From assembly GCA_035295985.1 (NCBI GenBank), contig DATHBT010000327.1, positions 1 to 31,970 of the forward strand: a stretch of 31,970 bases of DNA, in the 5' to 3' direction. Positions 1-7,345 of the stretch are shown here, piece after piece; the stretch's first letter is position 1, and each line of letters begins with the position of its first letter. The stretch comes from JAIVGV01 sp035295985. GTDB taxonomy: Bacteria > Acidobacteriota > Blastocatellia > Pyrinomonadales > Pyrinomonadaceae. The notes below the pieces were generated by a model. The model did not search any database and was not told the origin of the DNA. It saw nothing but the letters and a program-made list of their open reading frames with translations. Both the position numbers and the translations under genes were made by a program.

Positions 1-7
1 TGACAGA

Positions 8-967
8 GTGTCGGCGCGGGTGTTAGGCTTCACGCCTCCGATGAAGCAACCGGCCGCCGGCGCGGCGCGCGTGCCCGATGAGCACGACGCTCGCGCCTAC
101 CTCTTCATGCTGTCGAGTTCCCTCGCCTTCGCGGTGATGGGCGCGCTCGGCCACCTCGCGGGCGAGCGCATTGACTGGCGGCTCGTAGCCTGCGCGCGCA
201 CGCTCCTCGCCTTCGTCTTCTCCGCCGCGTTCGCCCTCTCGACCGGCGTCCGCCTCGTCCTCTTCCGCCCCGCCGTCCTGTGGGTGCGGAGCATAGCGGG
301 GAGCCTCAGCCTGCTCTGCTACTTCTACGCCGTCACCCACCTGCCGGTCTCGACCGCGATAACCCTCTCGAACACGGTGCCCGTCTGGGTGACGCTGCTC
401 GCGTGGCCCGTCCTCGGCCAGCGCCCGGCCTTAGCGGACTGGCTCGCGGTCTCGGTCGGGGTCGTCGGCGTCGCGCTCGTCCAGCACCCGCAGCTCGGGG
501 GCGACGCGACGGCCGCCGCGCTCGCGCTCGCGAGCGCGCTCGGCACGGCCGTCGCGATGCTCGGACTCAACCGGCTCGGCGGCGTGGACGCGCGCGCCGT
601 CGTCACGCACTACTCGGGCGTCTCGACGGCCTTCGCCTTCGGCTTCCTGCTGCTGACGCGCGGCACGGCGGCGCGGCACGGGGCGCTCGCCGAGGCGGGG
701 ACGCTCGCGCTGCTCCTCGGCGTCGGCGTCGTCGGCACGCTCGGCCAGTTGGCAATGACGCGCGCCTACGCCCTGGGGAGCGCGTCGCGCGTCTCCGTCG
801 TCGGGCTGACGCAAATCGTCTTCGCGCTCGTCCTCGACACGCTGCTCTGGCGCCGGCAGTTCGACGCCCTGACGCTCGCCGGCATCTTGCTCGTCGTCGC
901 CCCGTCCGCGTGGCTGACGCTGCGACGCCCGCTCAGGCGCGGCGCGCAGATTCACACGACTTCATGA
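8..967 (+). CDS. EamA/DMT-family transporter
   Basis: Predicted inner-membrane drug/metabolite transporter of the EamA (RhaT-like) superfamily, 319 residues. After a hydrophilic N-terminus of about 30 residues, roughly ten hydrophobic segments are visible, arranged as two EamA repeats. The first repeat contains an SLLCYFYAVTHLPVSTAITL stretch, and the second a GTLGQLAMTRAYALG stretch followed by a late VSVVGLTQIVFALVLD helix; both are typical of this family. The substrate cannot be read from the sequence. The start used is a GTG seven bases from the window edge; an ATG at 41 would remove 11 residues and still leave all membrane segments. It lies upstream of the oxygenase/ATP-grasp genes on the same strand, separated by about 250 bases, so a role as exporter for that pathway is possible but unproven. 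Confidence 0.85.
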   Translation: MSARVLGFTPPMKQPAAGAARVPDEHDARAYLFMLSSSLAFAVMGALGHLAGERIDWRLVACARTLLAFVFSAAFALSTGVRLVLFRPAVLWVRSIAGSLSLLCYFYAVTHLPVSTAITLSNTVPVWVTLLAWPVLGQRPALADWLAVSVGVVGVALVQHPQLGGDATAAALALASALGTAVAMLGLNRLGGVDARAVVTHYSGVSTAFAFGFLLLTRGTAARHGALAEAGTLALLLGVGVVGTLGQLAMTRAYALGSASRVSVVGLTQIVFALVLDTLLWRRQFDALTLAGILLVVAPSAWLTLRRPLRRGAQIHTTS

Positions 968-1215
968 GCCGCCGGGCCGAAGGACACGAAGATTCAACGA
1001 AATGTCCAACAAGTCTCCACGCAGAGGTTTTTTATAAAAGTATCCTTAATGGGCACGAGGTTTCACAGCACCCGCCTCGCACACGCATGCGGGCGCGGTT
1101 TCAGCCGAGGGCTTCGGCGGAGTGAGCGCGGGCGTACAGACCGGGCCGGCGCGGGTCGTTAAGTTCGCGGGCACTTTTCATTTCGGAAAATCTAACCAGG
1201 CAGGTCAAAGAGGCG
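968..1215. other. Intergenic region with degenerate repeat-like sequence
   Basis: No gene is visible in these 248 bases. Near 980-1000 there is a 'GGACACGAAGATTCAACGAA' stretch that resembles one arm of the dispersed 'CACGAAG' type intergenic repeats. An AT-rich block (TTTTTTATAAAA) lies near 1026-1038 and stands out from the GC-rich background. It may carry the promoter for the first oxygenase gene, but no convincing -35/-10 pair is seen. Confidence 0.35.
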
Positions 1216-1947
1216 ATGAGTCAGGCGGCAGAGCGCGTCCTCGCGGGGCAGGCGGAGCCGGCGGTTGCGGCAGCGGGCGACATCGATCCGCGGATCAGTT
1301 ACCCCTGTTATAAACCTTTCGACGAGTTCATAGACGTTGACTGGCTGCGGTCGCTGGACGGCTACGTGACCGAGCGCGTCCGCCGCCACGCAGAGGTGCG
1401 CGAGGACTTACGCTTCTACACCGGCCCGCACCGCCTCAAGGACACGGACGACGACCGCCCCGGCTCGCGCATGATTTACCTCGCGCGTTCCAGCCGGCCC
1501 GACAGCTACTACGACCTCGACCGCACGGAGCTGTGGCGGCCGACCGAGGCGTGCGAGGAGTTCTCGGAGCTGATGCGTTTCATCGCGACGCTCCCCTTCG
1601 AGGCCACGGGCCGCATGCTCATCATGTACGACGACACGGGCGCACACGTCCCCGCGCACCGCGATCACGACGCGACGGACGTCTGCCACGAGTTCGTCTG
1701 GTTCCGCACGAACCTCTCGAAGCCCTTCTACGTGCTCAACCACGAGACGGGCGAGCGGCGCTACGTCGAGACCTACAGCGCCTGGTTCGACACCGTCAAC
1801 CAGTTCCACGGCGGCGACGCGCGCGACGGCCTCTCCTTCAGCATACGCGTGGACGGCCACTTCACCGACGAGTTTCGGAAACTCATCCCGCGCCCCGCGC
1901 GCAACGCGGCCTCGACGCCCGCGCTCTGGGCCTGCCTCACCGGGTAA
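1216..1947 (+). CDS. Fe(II)/2-oxoglutarate-type oxygenase (Asp/Asn hydroxylase-like), copy 1
   Basis: A 243-residue protein with the layout of a double-stranded beta-helix iron/2-oxoglutarate oxygenase. A candidate iron facial triad is His148-x-Asp150 (PAHRDHD) and His198 (FDTVNQFHG), with Arg211 (SIRVDG) as likely 2-oxoglutarate carboxylate binder. The spacing and the 'PFYVLN...YSAWFDTVNQFHG' stretch recall the aspartyl/asparaginyl beta-hydroxylase and proline 3-hydroxylase group rather than TauD. Substrate unknown. The next gene is a paralogue sharing long identical blocks (DPRI.YPCYK, ATGR, CH.FVW.RTN, KPFYVLNHETGE), so this is a tandem duplication. An AAAGAGG sits only 2 bases before the ATG, which is close for a ribosome site, but no better in-frame start exists. 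Likely a hydroxylase of an amino acid or peptide; that is inference from fold motifs. Confidence 0.72.
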   Translation: MSQAAERVLAGQAEPAVAAAGDIDPRISYPCYKPFDEFIDVDWLRSLDGYVTERVRRHAEVREDLRFYTGPHRLKDTDDDRPGSRMIYLARSSRPDSYYDLDRTELWRPTEACEEFSELMRFIATLPFEATGRMLIMYDDTGAHVPAHRDHDATDVCHEFVWFRTNLSKPFYVLNHETGERRYVETYSAWFDTVNQFHGGDARDGLSFSIRVDGHFTDEFRKLIPRPARNAASTPALWACLTG

Positions 1948-2003
1948 GGGCGCGGCCGAACTTTTACGGGATCGAACATGGGCTGTAACTAAGGGGGCCT
2001 GCC

Positions 2004-2741
2004 ATGAAAGCGCCGGCCGACGACACGGGGGTGATCAGGGCGGAAGTCGATCCGCGGATCACCTACCCCTGCTACAAGTCTCTCGACGAGTTCATAGACG
2101 TTGGCCGGCTGAAGTCCTTAGACGGATACATCACCGAGCGCATCAACCGGCACATCGCCGCGCGGCGGGACAGCTACTTCCTCAACCAGCACCGGCTCGA
2201 CGCGCGCACGCCTTACGTCCCCGGCGTCCGCGAAATCTGGCTGACGCGAACCCTGCCGGGCATGCCCTACGACTACCTCGACCTCGACAAGCCGGAACTG
2301 TGGCGGCCGACCGACGCGGCCGAAGAGTTCTCCGAGCTGATGGACTTTCTCGCCACGCTCCCGTTCAAGGCGACCGGCCGCATACTCGTCATCTACGACG
2401 ACTCCGGCGCGGTGACGCCGGCACACCAAGATCACCTGAGCACGGACGTGTGCCACCACTTCGTCTGGCTGCGGACGAACCGCCGCAAGCCCTTCTACGT
2501 GCTCAACCACGAGACCGGCGAGAAGCTCTACGTTGACTCGTACAGCGCGTGGTTCGACACGGTCAACCAGTTCCACGGGAGCGACGGCGGGGAGGGCCTG
2601 ACCTTCAGCATCCGCGTTGACGGCACGTTCACGGACGATTTCCTGCGGCACGTCCCCAAGCCCGCCTCTAACCCCGCGTCCGCGCCCGCGCTCTGGGCCT
2701 CGCTGACGCGCGCACGGGCCGCGATCCACCGACAGTCATAA
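2004..2741 (+). CDS. Fe(II)/2-oxoglutarate-type oxygenase (Asp/Asn hydroxylase-like), copy 2
   Basis: A 245-residue paralogue of the preceding gene, starting 56 bases after it with a good Shine-Dalgarno (AAGGGGG, 7 bases before ATG). The candidate iron ligands are conserved: His141-x-Asp143 (PAHQDHL) and His191 (FDTVNQFHG), with Arg204 in FSIRVDG. Divergence is concentrated between residues 50 and 90, where copy 1 has RFYTGPHRLKDTDDD and this copy has a different sequence. That suggests the substrate-facing part has changed while the metal site is kept. The two copies may act on successive sites or on different substrates of one pathway. Cellular location is cytoplasmic, since no signal peptide is visible. 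Substrate is unknown. Confidence 0.72.
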   Translation: MKAPADDTGVIRAEVDPRITYPCYKSLDEFIDVGRLKSLDGYITERINRHIAARRDSYFLNQHRLDARTPYVPGVREIWLTRTLPGMPYDYLDLDKPELWRPTDAAEEFSELMDFLATLPFKATGRILVIYDDSGAVTPAHQDHLSTDVCHHFVWLRTNRRKPFYVLNHETGEKLYVDSYSAWFDTVNQFHGSDGGEGLTFSIRVDGTFTDDFLRHVPKPASNPASAPALWASLTRARAAIHRQS

Positions 2742-2745
2742 ACCC

Positions 2746-2770
2746 TTCGCGTCTTAGCGCCTTTGCGCGG
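2746..2770. repeat. Single arm of a dispersed intergenic repeat
   Basis: The sequence CTTCGCGTCTTAGCGCCTTT and the following GCGCG, immediately after the stop of oxygenase copy 2, is a T/C-G repeat with internal near-direct repeats (CGCGTCTTAGCGCCTTTGCGCG). It resembles widespread 'TTTGCGCCTTTGCG' intergenic elements. No complementary arm of comparable quality is found in the 87-base convergent gap, so this looks like a decayed or solitary copy. Confidence 0.3.
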
Positions 2771-2828
2771 GACTTCCTAACTGTTGAGAAAGAAGCCTCG
2801 CGCAAGATGCAGGAGATGTTGCGGCCGG

Positions 2829-3812
2829 CTAGGTCATGGCGAGGAGGATTTTGCGCGGGCCTGTGAAGGGCATGCGGCCGTGTGCGGCGAGCATGTTGTC
2901 GAGGATGAGTGTGTCGCCGGCGCGCCACGGCACGAGCGCCATCTCGGCGCGGAAGGCCGCGCGCACGCGTTCGAGCAGCGCCGCGTCGATGGGCGAGCCG
3001 TCGCCGAAGCGCGCGTTGAGTCTCAGGTTGTCTTCACCGAGTGTGGCGACGAGCGCGCGGTAGGTCTCATCGTCCATGCCGCTCGGGTGGAAGCCGTCGG
3101 CCTGGTTGAACCAGACCTCCTCTCCGGTCTGCGGGTGCGCGGCCGTGGCGGGCCTCACCTCGCTCAGGCGCAGTCCGCCGTCCCCCTTCCAGGTGAAGCT
3201 CACGCCGCCGCGCCGGCAGTAATCTTCGACGACCCGCCCGTCTTCGGTCTCGAACGCGGCCTGCCAGGAGTAGCCCGACGCTGCGTCACCCGTGAGGTTG
3301 CGCTCGTACATGACGCCGCCGCCGCGCTTGAACCGCCCGACCACTTCAGCGCCTATCGCTCCGAGCAGACGGCGGCTGTCGGCGACGGGCGTCTCGCCGC
3401 CGCCCGCGGGCGCGACCGCGCAGTGGAAGAACAGTAGCGCGGGCCAGCGGTAGGTGTACGACATCTCGTTGTGGAGCGAGAGCGTGTAGTGCTCCGGGTA
3501 CTCGGTCGAGGTGTAAACGCGCCCGCCGAGCGCGACGCGGGGCGACACGCCGCCCGCGTAGTCGAGCAATTCCCTTCCGGAAAACTCGCGGACGAAGTGC
3601 GCCAATTCCGGCGGCTCCAACGCGCGCCCGCCGCGCAGCAGGAGCGCGCCGTGCGCCAGCAGTTTCTCGCGCAGCTCGTCACGGCGTTCGAGCCAGCGCC
3701 GCGTGTGCGTGTCGGGCCGGGGGCCTGCGTCTCGCGCCGCGCCTTCGATCCCGACGACGAGCGGCAGAGTCTTGCCCGCGGGCAGTCTCGTCTTCAGCAT
3801 GGCGTCGAGCAT
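2829..3812 (-). CDS. TauD/SyrP-like Fe(II)/2-oxoglutarate oxygenase
   Basis: Member of the TauD/TfdA (clavaminate synthase-like) superfamily, about 327 residues from the ATG at 3812. The iron triad is His-x-Glu in SLHNEMSY (residues 114-116 from this start) plus a distal His in MLAAHGRMPF. An Arg in GPRKILLAM would bind 2-oxoglutarate. The HxE rather than HxD form is known for SyrP, AsnO, VioC and clavaminate synthase, which hydroxylate free or carrier-bound amino acids. An earlier TTG at 3872 would add 20 residues of non-family sequence and is unlikely; ATG at 3800 is an alternative. No clear ribosome site precedes any of them. It is convergent with the two other oxygenases and divergent from the ATP-grasp/decarboxylase gene, so one pathway may use all of them. 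Substrate not predictable. Confidence 0.85.
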   Translation of the reverse strand: MLDAMLKTRLPAGKTLPLVVGIEGAARDAGPRPDTHTRRWLERRDELREKLLAHGALLLRGGRALEPPELAHFVREFSGRELLDYAGGVSPRVALGGRVYTSTEYPEHYTLSLHNEMSYTYRWPALLFFHCAVAPAGGGETPVADSRRLLGAIGAEVVGRFKRGGGVMYERNLTGDAASGYSWQAAFETEDGRVVEDYCRRGGVSFTWKGDGGLRLSEVRPATAAHPQTGEEVWFNQADGFHPSGMDDETYRALVATLGEDNLRLNARFGDGSPIDAALLERVRAAFRAEMALVPWRAGDTLILDNMLAAHGRMPFTGPRKILLAMT

Positions 3813-4167
3813 ACGTTGAAGAAGGTTAGCGTTCGGGTACTTTAACGTACAGACGATCAGGCCGGCGGGCAATTATTTTTATATTCCAAGAAACCCCGTC
3901 TGCCCGCGCACGTCTCTGAACGCCGCTACGGTCTCACGATCATGCGGCCTCAAGACAGTTAATCAGACGCCACGGCCGTGACCCGCGAGTGTCCGCCAGT
4001 CGTCAGGGCGACTCTTGCGAGCGTCGAAGCGCGCGGCCAGGTGTCTGCGAAAATGCGAGCGCGTTTTATTTATTTTGCCACAGGTTCGTGACGTAACCCG
4101 TGGCACAATCACGGTTTAAGCGATAAAGGGTGGGGCTGTCCTTTCCGCTTCGCTCATCAAGAGAAAC
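3813..4167. other. Divergent intergenic region between the oxygenase and the ATP-grasp/decarboxylase gene
   Basis: No gene is seen in these 355 bases. Two AT-rich patches interrupt the GC-rich background: ATTATTTTTATATTCC near 3872-3887 and GTTTTATTTATTTTG near 4063-4077. They are plausible promoter zones for the minus-strand oxygenase and the plus-strand ligase/decarboxylase gene respectively. A short inverted repeat lies beside the second patch. No confident -35/-10 pair could be assigned. Confidence 0.4.
4076..4105. promoter_or_regulatory. Inverted repeat upstream of the ATP-grasp/decarboxylase gene (possible operator)
   Basis: TGCCACAGGTT at 4076-4086 and AACCCGTGGCA at 4095-4105 form an 11-base inverted repeat with one mismatch and an 8-base centre. 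It lies 62 bases before the ATG and next to an AT-rich tract. No T-tract follows on either strand, so an intrinsic terminator is unlikely. An operator or a leader hairpin is possible. Function is inferred only from position. Confidence 0.35.
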
Positions 4168-6495
4168 ATGAAAATCTACATCAGCGGGCTTTACAGCGGG
4201 ACGAACCCGCAGCCCGGAGTCGGACTAGCGCGCTCTCTGCGCGCCGCCTACCCGCAGGCCACACTGGTCGGCGTCGAATACTCGAACCGCAGCTCGGGCA
4301 TCCACTGGCCCGACATAGACGAGCTGTGGCTGCAACGCCCCTGGGAAGAGCTTGATCTAGACGAGTACGCCGCGCAAGTCAGGCGCGTGCTCGACTCCGG
4401 CGCGCTCTGGCTGTCGGGGATCGATCTCGAAATCATGTGGCTCGCCTCCGTCTTCCCCGAAGGCCACAGGAATTTGCTCGCGCCGCCGCGCAAGGCCATT
4501 CAGAAGATCGCGAAGCCGGCCGTCGAGGCGCACAAGGGCCTGCCCATACGCATCCCGACCTACATCTCGACCGAGAACTCGGACTGGGAGCTGCACGCCT
4601 TCTGTCGCAAGCACGACTGGCGCGTGTGGCTGAAAGGCCCTTACTACGAGGCCGTGCGGACGCCGACGTGGGACGCCGTCGAAATCTACCGCGCGGCCGT
4701 GGCGCGCGCGTGGTCAACCGAGAAGCTGTTCCTGCAGGCGCACGTCTCCGGCTACGAGGAGTCGGTCTGCCTGAGCGCGTACCAGGGCGAGCTGCTCTCA
4801 TGCGTCCACATGCGCAAGCGCGAGCTGACGGAAGAGGGCAAGACCTGGGCGGGCGACGTGACGGAGGTGCCGGAAGAGTTCGCCGCGCCGCTCCGCAAGA
4901 TCGTCAAAGAGCTGAACTGGACGGGCGGGGCGGAGTTCGAGATGGTGCGCGACACTTCGGGGCAGCTCTGGCTGTTGGAGTGCAACCCGCGCTTCCCCGC
5001 GTGGATTCACGGCTCGACGATTGCCGGTAAGAACCTGCCGGCGCTTCTCGTCGAGGCGGCGTCGGGCGTGCCCGCAGAGCGGCAGCCGGCCGGCGTGTCC
5101 GAGGAGTTCACGCGCGTCGTGCTGGAAATTCCCGTGCGCGAGCGGTTCCCGCTGCCGCCGCTGCCGGAGCCTTTCCCCGGCGCGGTCGGCCATTCGCTCA
5201 AGCACCCTTCGGGCACGCTCGCGCTGGCCGAGCGGCTGCACAAGCTCGAAGTCTTCGAGTCGGGCGGGAACGGCACGAACGGCAACGGCCGCCGCAACGG
5301 CAGCGGCGCGAACGGTAACGGCAGGCGCGCCCCCGCCGAAGCTGCGATCACGGGCGAGCCGCGCGTGCCGCAGTCGTTCATCGACGATCTCAACGCCTAC
5401 GAGTTCGCCGAGATGGAGACGCCGACGTTCCTCTACCTCGAAAGCACGGCCGCGTCGCTCTTCGAGCGCGCGGGCGGCCTGGCGGCGAGACTGAGCGCGC
5501 CGCAGGTGAAGGTGTCGAACGGCTACAGCATCAAGACGAACCCGGACGACAGGTTGATCCGTCTCGCGTACGAGAACAAGTTTCTCGCCGAGGGCATCAG
5601 CCTGCTCGAAATCCAGAAGGCCCTCAAGCTCGGCTTTAAACCCGAGCAGGCCATCCTGAACGGCCCCGGCAAGTGGTGGCCCGAAGGCTTGATGCCGAAA
5701 GGGACGCTGCACGCCGTCTTCTCGGACTCGCTCGCTGACCTGCGCCGCACGGTCGCGGCGGCCGAGAAGCGGGAGATTAAGTCGAACATCTTCGGCGTGC
5801 GGCTGCGGACGCCGACCGTCGGCTCGCGCTTCGGCATCCCCGTCGATACGCCGGACGCTTTGAAGGCCCTCGTCGGGGCGGTCGAGACCTTGCCGAAGCA
5901 GTCGGCCTTCGGCGTCCACTTCCACATGGCGAGCAGCAACGTGGGCGTGCGCCAGTGGTGGCACCTCTACGAGTCGATGCTGCGCTGGTGCGCGTCCGTC
6001 GAGAATTTGTCGGGCCGCAAGATTGAATTGCTCGATCTCGGCGGCGGCTGGTTCCCCGACGACTGGCACACGGAGTCGGCCGACGAGTTCGCAACTGCTG
6101 TCGCGCGCGCGAAGGCCGTCTTGCCGAACGTCCGCGAGATCGTCTCCGAGCCGGGCAAGGCGCTCGCGCAGCCCTCGATGGCGGTGGCTATGCGTCTGCT
6201 GGAGTTCGACGACACGCAGGACGAGATCAAGGAGGCGGTCGTGGACGGGTCAATCGCGGAGCTGCCGATGCACTTCTTCCAGCCGCACCGCATCCTGCAC
6301 CGCGACTCGCGGACGGGGCGCTGGCGGCCCTTAAGGCGCGGCAAGACCGCACTCCTGGGCCGCCTCTGTATGGAGCACGACATCGTGGCGCGCGGCGTCG
6401 AACTGCCGCCGGACGCGCGCCCCGGCGACCTGCTCGTCTTCTGCGACGCGGGCGCTTACGACCGCAGCATGTCTTACGTATTCGGGAGGGGATGA
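4168..6495 (+). CDS. ATP-grasp ligase fused to PLP-dependent (fold III) decarboxylase
   Basis: A 775-residue two-enzyme fusion. Residues 1-300 form an ATP-grasp ligase: a pre-ATP-grasp start (YSGTNPQPGVGLARSLR), a WLKGPYY lysine (Lys156), and the metal/ATP-binding TGGAEFEMV...LLECNPRF segment (Glu271, Asn273) followed by STIAGKNLP. Residues 366-388 are a Gly/Asn linker (GGNGTNGNGRRNGSG). Residues 400-775 are a diaminopimelate/ornithine decarboxylase-type domain: YSIKTN with PLP lysine Lys456, VHFHMASS (His584/His586), DLGGGW, SEPGKAL, LCMEHD (Cys734) and DAGAY (Tyr764). All main catalytic landmarks are present. A carboxylate-amine (or carboxylate-thiol) ligation coupled to amino-acid decarboxylation is therefore expected; the BtrJ/BtrK pair of butirosin biosynthesis has the same two activities on separate proteins. 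No carrier protein is seen nearby. Substrates unknown. Confidence 0.88.
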   Translation: MKIYISGLYSGTNPQPGVGLARSLRAAYPQATLVGVEYSNRSSGIHWPDIDELWLQRPWEELDLDEYAAQVRRVLDSGALWLSGIDLEIMWLASVFPEGHRNLLAPPRKAIQKIAKPAVEAHKGLPIRIPTYISTENSDWELHAFCRKHDWRVWLKGPYYEAVRTPTWDAVEIYRAAVARAWSTEKLFLQAHVSGYEESVCLSAYQGELLSCVHMRKRELTEEGKTWAGDVTEVPEEFAAPLRKIVKELNWTGGAEFEMVRDTSGQLWLLECNPRFPAWIHGSTIAGKNLPALLVEAASGVPAERQPAGVSEEFTRVVLEIPVRERFPLPPLPEPFPGAVGHSLKHPSGTLALAERLHKLEVFESGGNGTNGNGRRNGSGANGNGRRAPAEAAITGEPRVPQSFIDDLNAYEFAEMETPTFLYLESTAASLFERAGGLAARLSAPQVKVSNGYSIKTNPDDRLIRLAYENKFLAEGISLLEIQKALKLGFKPEQAILNGPGKWWPEGLMPKGTLHAVFSDSLADLRRTVAAAEKREIKSNIFGVRLRTPTVGSRFGIPVDTPDALKALVGAVETLPKQSAFGVHFHMASSNVGVRQWWHLYESMLRWCASVENLSGRKIELLDLGGGWFPDDWHTESADEFATAVARAKAVLPNVREIVSEPGKALAQPSMAVAMRLLEFDDTQDEIKEAVVDGSIAELPMHFFQPHRILHRDSRTGRWRPLRRGKTALLGRLCMEHDIVARGVELPPDARPGDLLVFCDAGAYDRSMSYVFGRG

Positions 6496-6501
6496 ACTGA
6501 C

Positions 6502-7203
6502 ATGATGGAGATGAACGAACCGAAACCTGCGGGCGTGGCCTGCGTCACCGCGAGCATCGAGAAGTGGCACAGCTTCCCTTACTCGTCCGTCTCGCACCAC
6601 GGCGAGCAGTGCTGCCGTATCGCGCGCGAGTGGGTGCTCTCGACCGACTTCTCGCAGCTCAACGGCGGGAGTCCTCTGACCGGCCCGCGCTGGCTGCGGC
6701 AGAAGTACACCTGGGGGCCTTCGCCGTGGCCGATGCACTGGTGCGAGGCGGTCGAGCGAAAGACGCTGGACTGCGGCGCGCTCGCCTCGCTCGCGCACGA
6801 GGTCTTCACGGCGCGCGGCGTCCGCAGCTTCCCGGCGCAGTTCATCCAGCAGTACACGAACGACGCCACCTGCCACTGGCGGCAGAAGTGGACGGGCGAG
6901 GAGTGCTCGCCGCACTGGCTCGAAGACGACCTGATCTACCACGAGGGCAACGCGGTGCTGACCGCCGGGAATGAGATCAGGCTGTGGGACGCGAGCGCCG
7001 GCTGGTGGGTCAACCCCAAGCAGTTCGGCGGCTACGGCGGCGTCGTGGCCCTGAAAGTCTTTGCCGCGGCCGACGCGCCCGCCGTCTTCAAGTGGGGCAC
7101 GCACCTCATCGAGCCGAACCGCTGGCACGAGATCGAACGGGCGCGCGCCGACTTCGCCGCCCAGGACATCGACGAAGGCGCGGCCCTCGCGGCCCACGCT
7201 TAA
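6502..7203 (+). CDS. Transglutaminase/cysteine-protease-like protein of unknown function
   Basis: A 233-residue protein starting 6 bases after the fusion gene, with a G-rich ribosome site (GGGAGGGG) overlapping the end of that gene. The two are almost certainly co-transcribed. I do not recognise a named family. The pattern DCGALASLAHEVFTARG (Cys91), YHEGNAVL (His147) and RLWDAS (Asp163) matches the ordered Cys-His-Asp triad of transglutaminase-like and related papain-fold enzymes. The protein is rich in Trp and Cys (for example CHWRQKWTGEEC at 124-135). No signal peptide or membrane helix is seen. In the context of a ligase/decarboxylase and hydroxylases it could be an acyltransferase or amidase that transfers or releases the product, analogous to BtrH. 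That role is inference. Confidence 0.6.
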   Translation: MMEMNEPKPAGVACVTASIEKWHSFPYSSVSHHGEQCCRIAREWVLSTDFSQLNGGSPLTGPRWLRQKYTWGPSPWPMHWCEAVERKTLDCGALASLAHEVFTARGVRSFPAQFIQQYTNDATCHWRQKWTGEECSPHWLEDDLIYHEGNAVLTAGNEIRLWDASAGWWVNPKQFGGYGGVVALKVFAAADAPAVFKWGTHLIEPNRWHEIERARADFAAQDIDEGAALAAHA

Positions 7204-7229
7204 ATTTTCCGCCGAGCGCCGAGAAGACC

Positions 7230-7330
7230 TTAGCCGCGGAGGGCGCGGAGGACTCAGAGACGAAATCGGTGAGCGCGATCACGCTCCGAACCGTCTTTCG
7301 CTCTGAGTCCTCCGCGCCCTCCGTGGCTAA
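7230..7330. terminator. Long inverted repeat between convergent genes (dispersed-repeat type, likely bidirectional terminator)
   Basis: Arms at 7230-7259 and 7301-7330 are 30 bases long and complementary except for one position (left arm TTAGCCGCGGAGGGCGCGGA, continuing GGACTCAGAG). The right arm is followed by TTTTTCTT. The arms contain a short internal direct repeat (CGGAGG GCGCGGAGG). The element sits in the 142-base gap between two convergent genes and would form a very stable hairpin in RNA from either side. It has the look of a dispersed palindromic intergenic element; other copies would have to be found elsewhere in the genome. Confidence 0.75.
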
Positions 7331-7345
7331 TTTTTCTTCCGAATC

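Noticed and set aside
3813..3872. Longer N-terminus for the TauD/SyrP-like protein from a TTG at 3872
   Set aside because: The extra 20 residues do not resemble family sequence and there is no ribosome site. The ATG at 3812 gives a normal start.
4076..4105. Hairpin considered as an intrinsic terminator for either flanking gene
   Set aside because: No T-tract follows the stem on either strand; the AT-rich tract is on the wrong side.
5268..5330. Repetitive 'AACGGC' DNA that could be taken for a tandem repeat or CRISPR-like array
   Set aside because: It encodes the Gly/Asn linker between the two domains of the fusion enzyme. The units are irregular and in frame.
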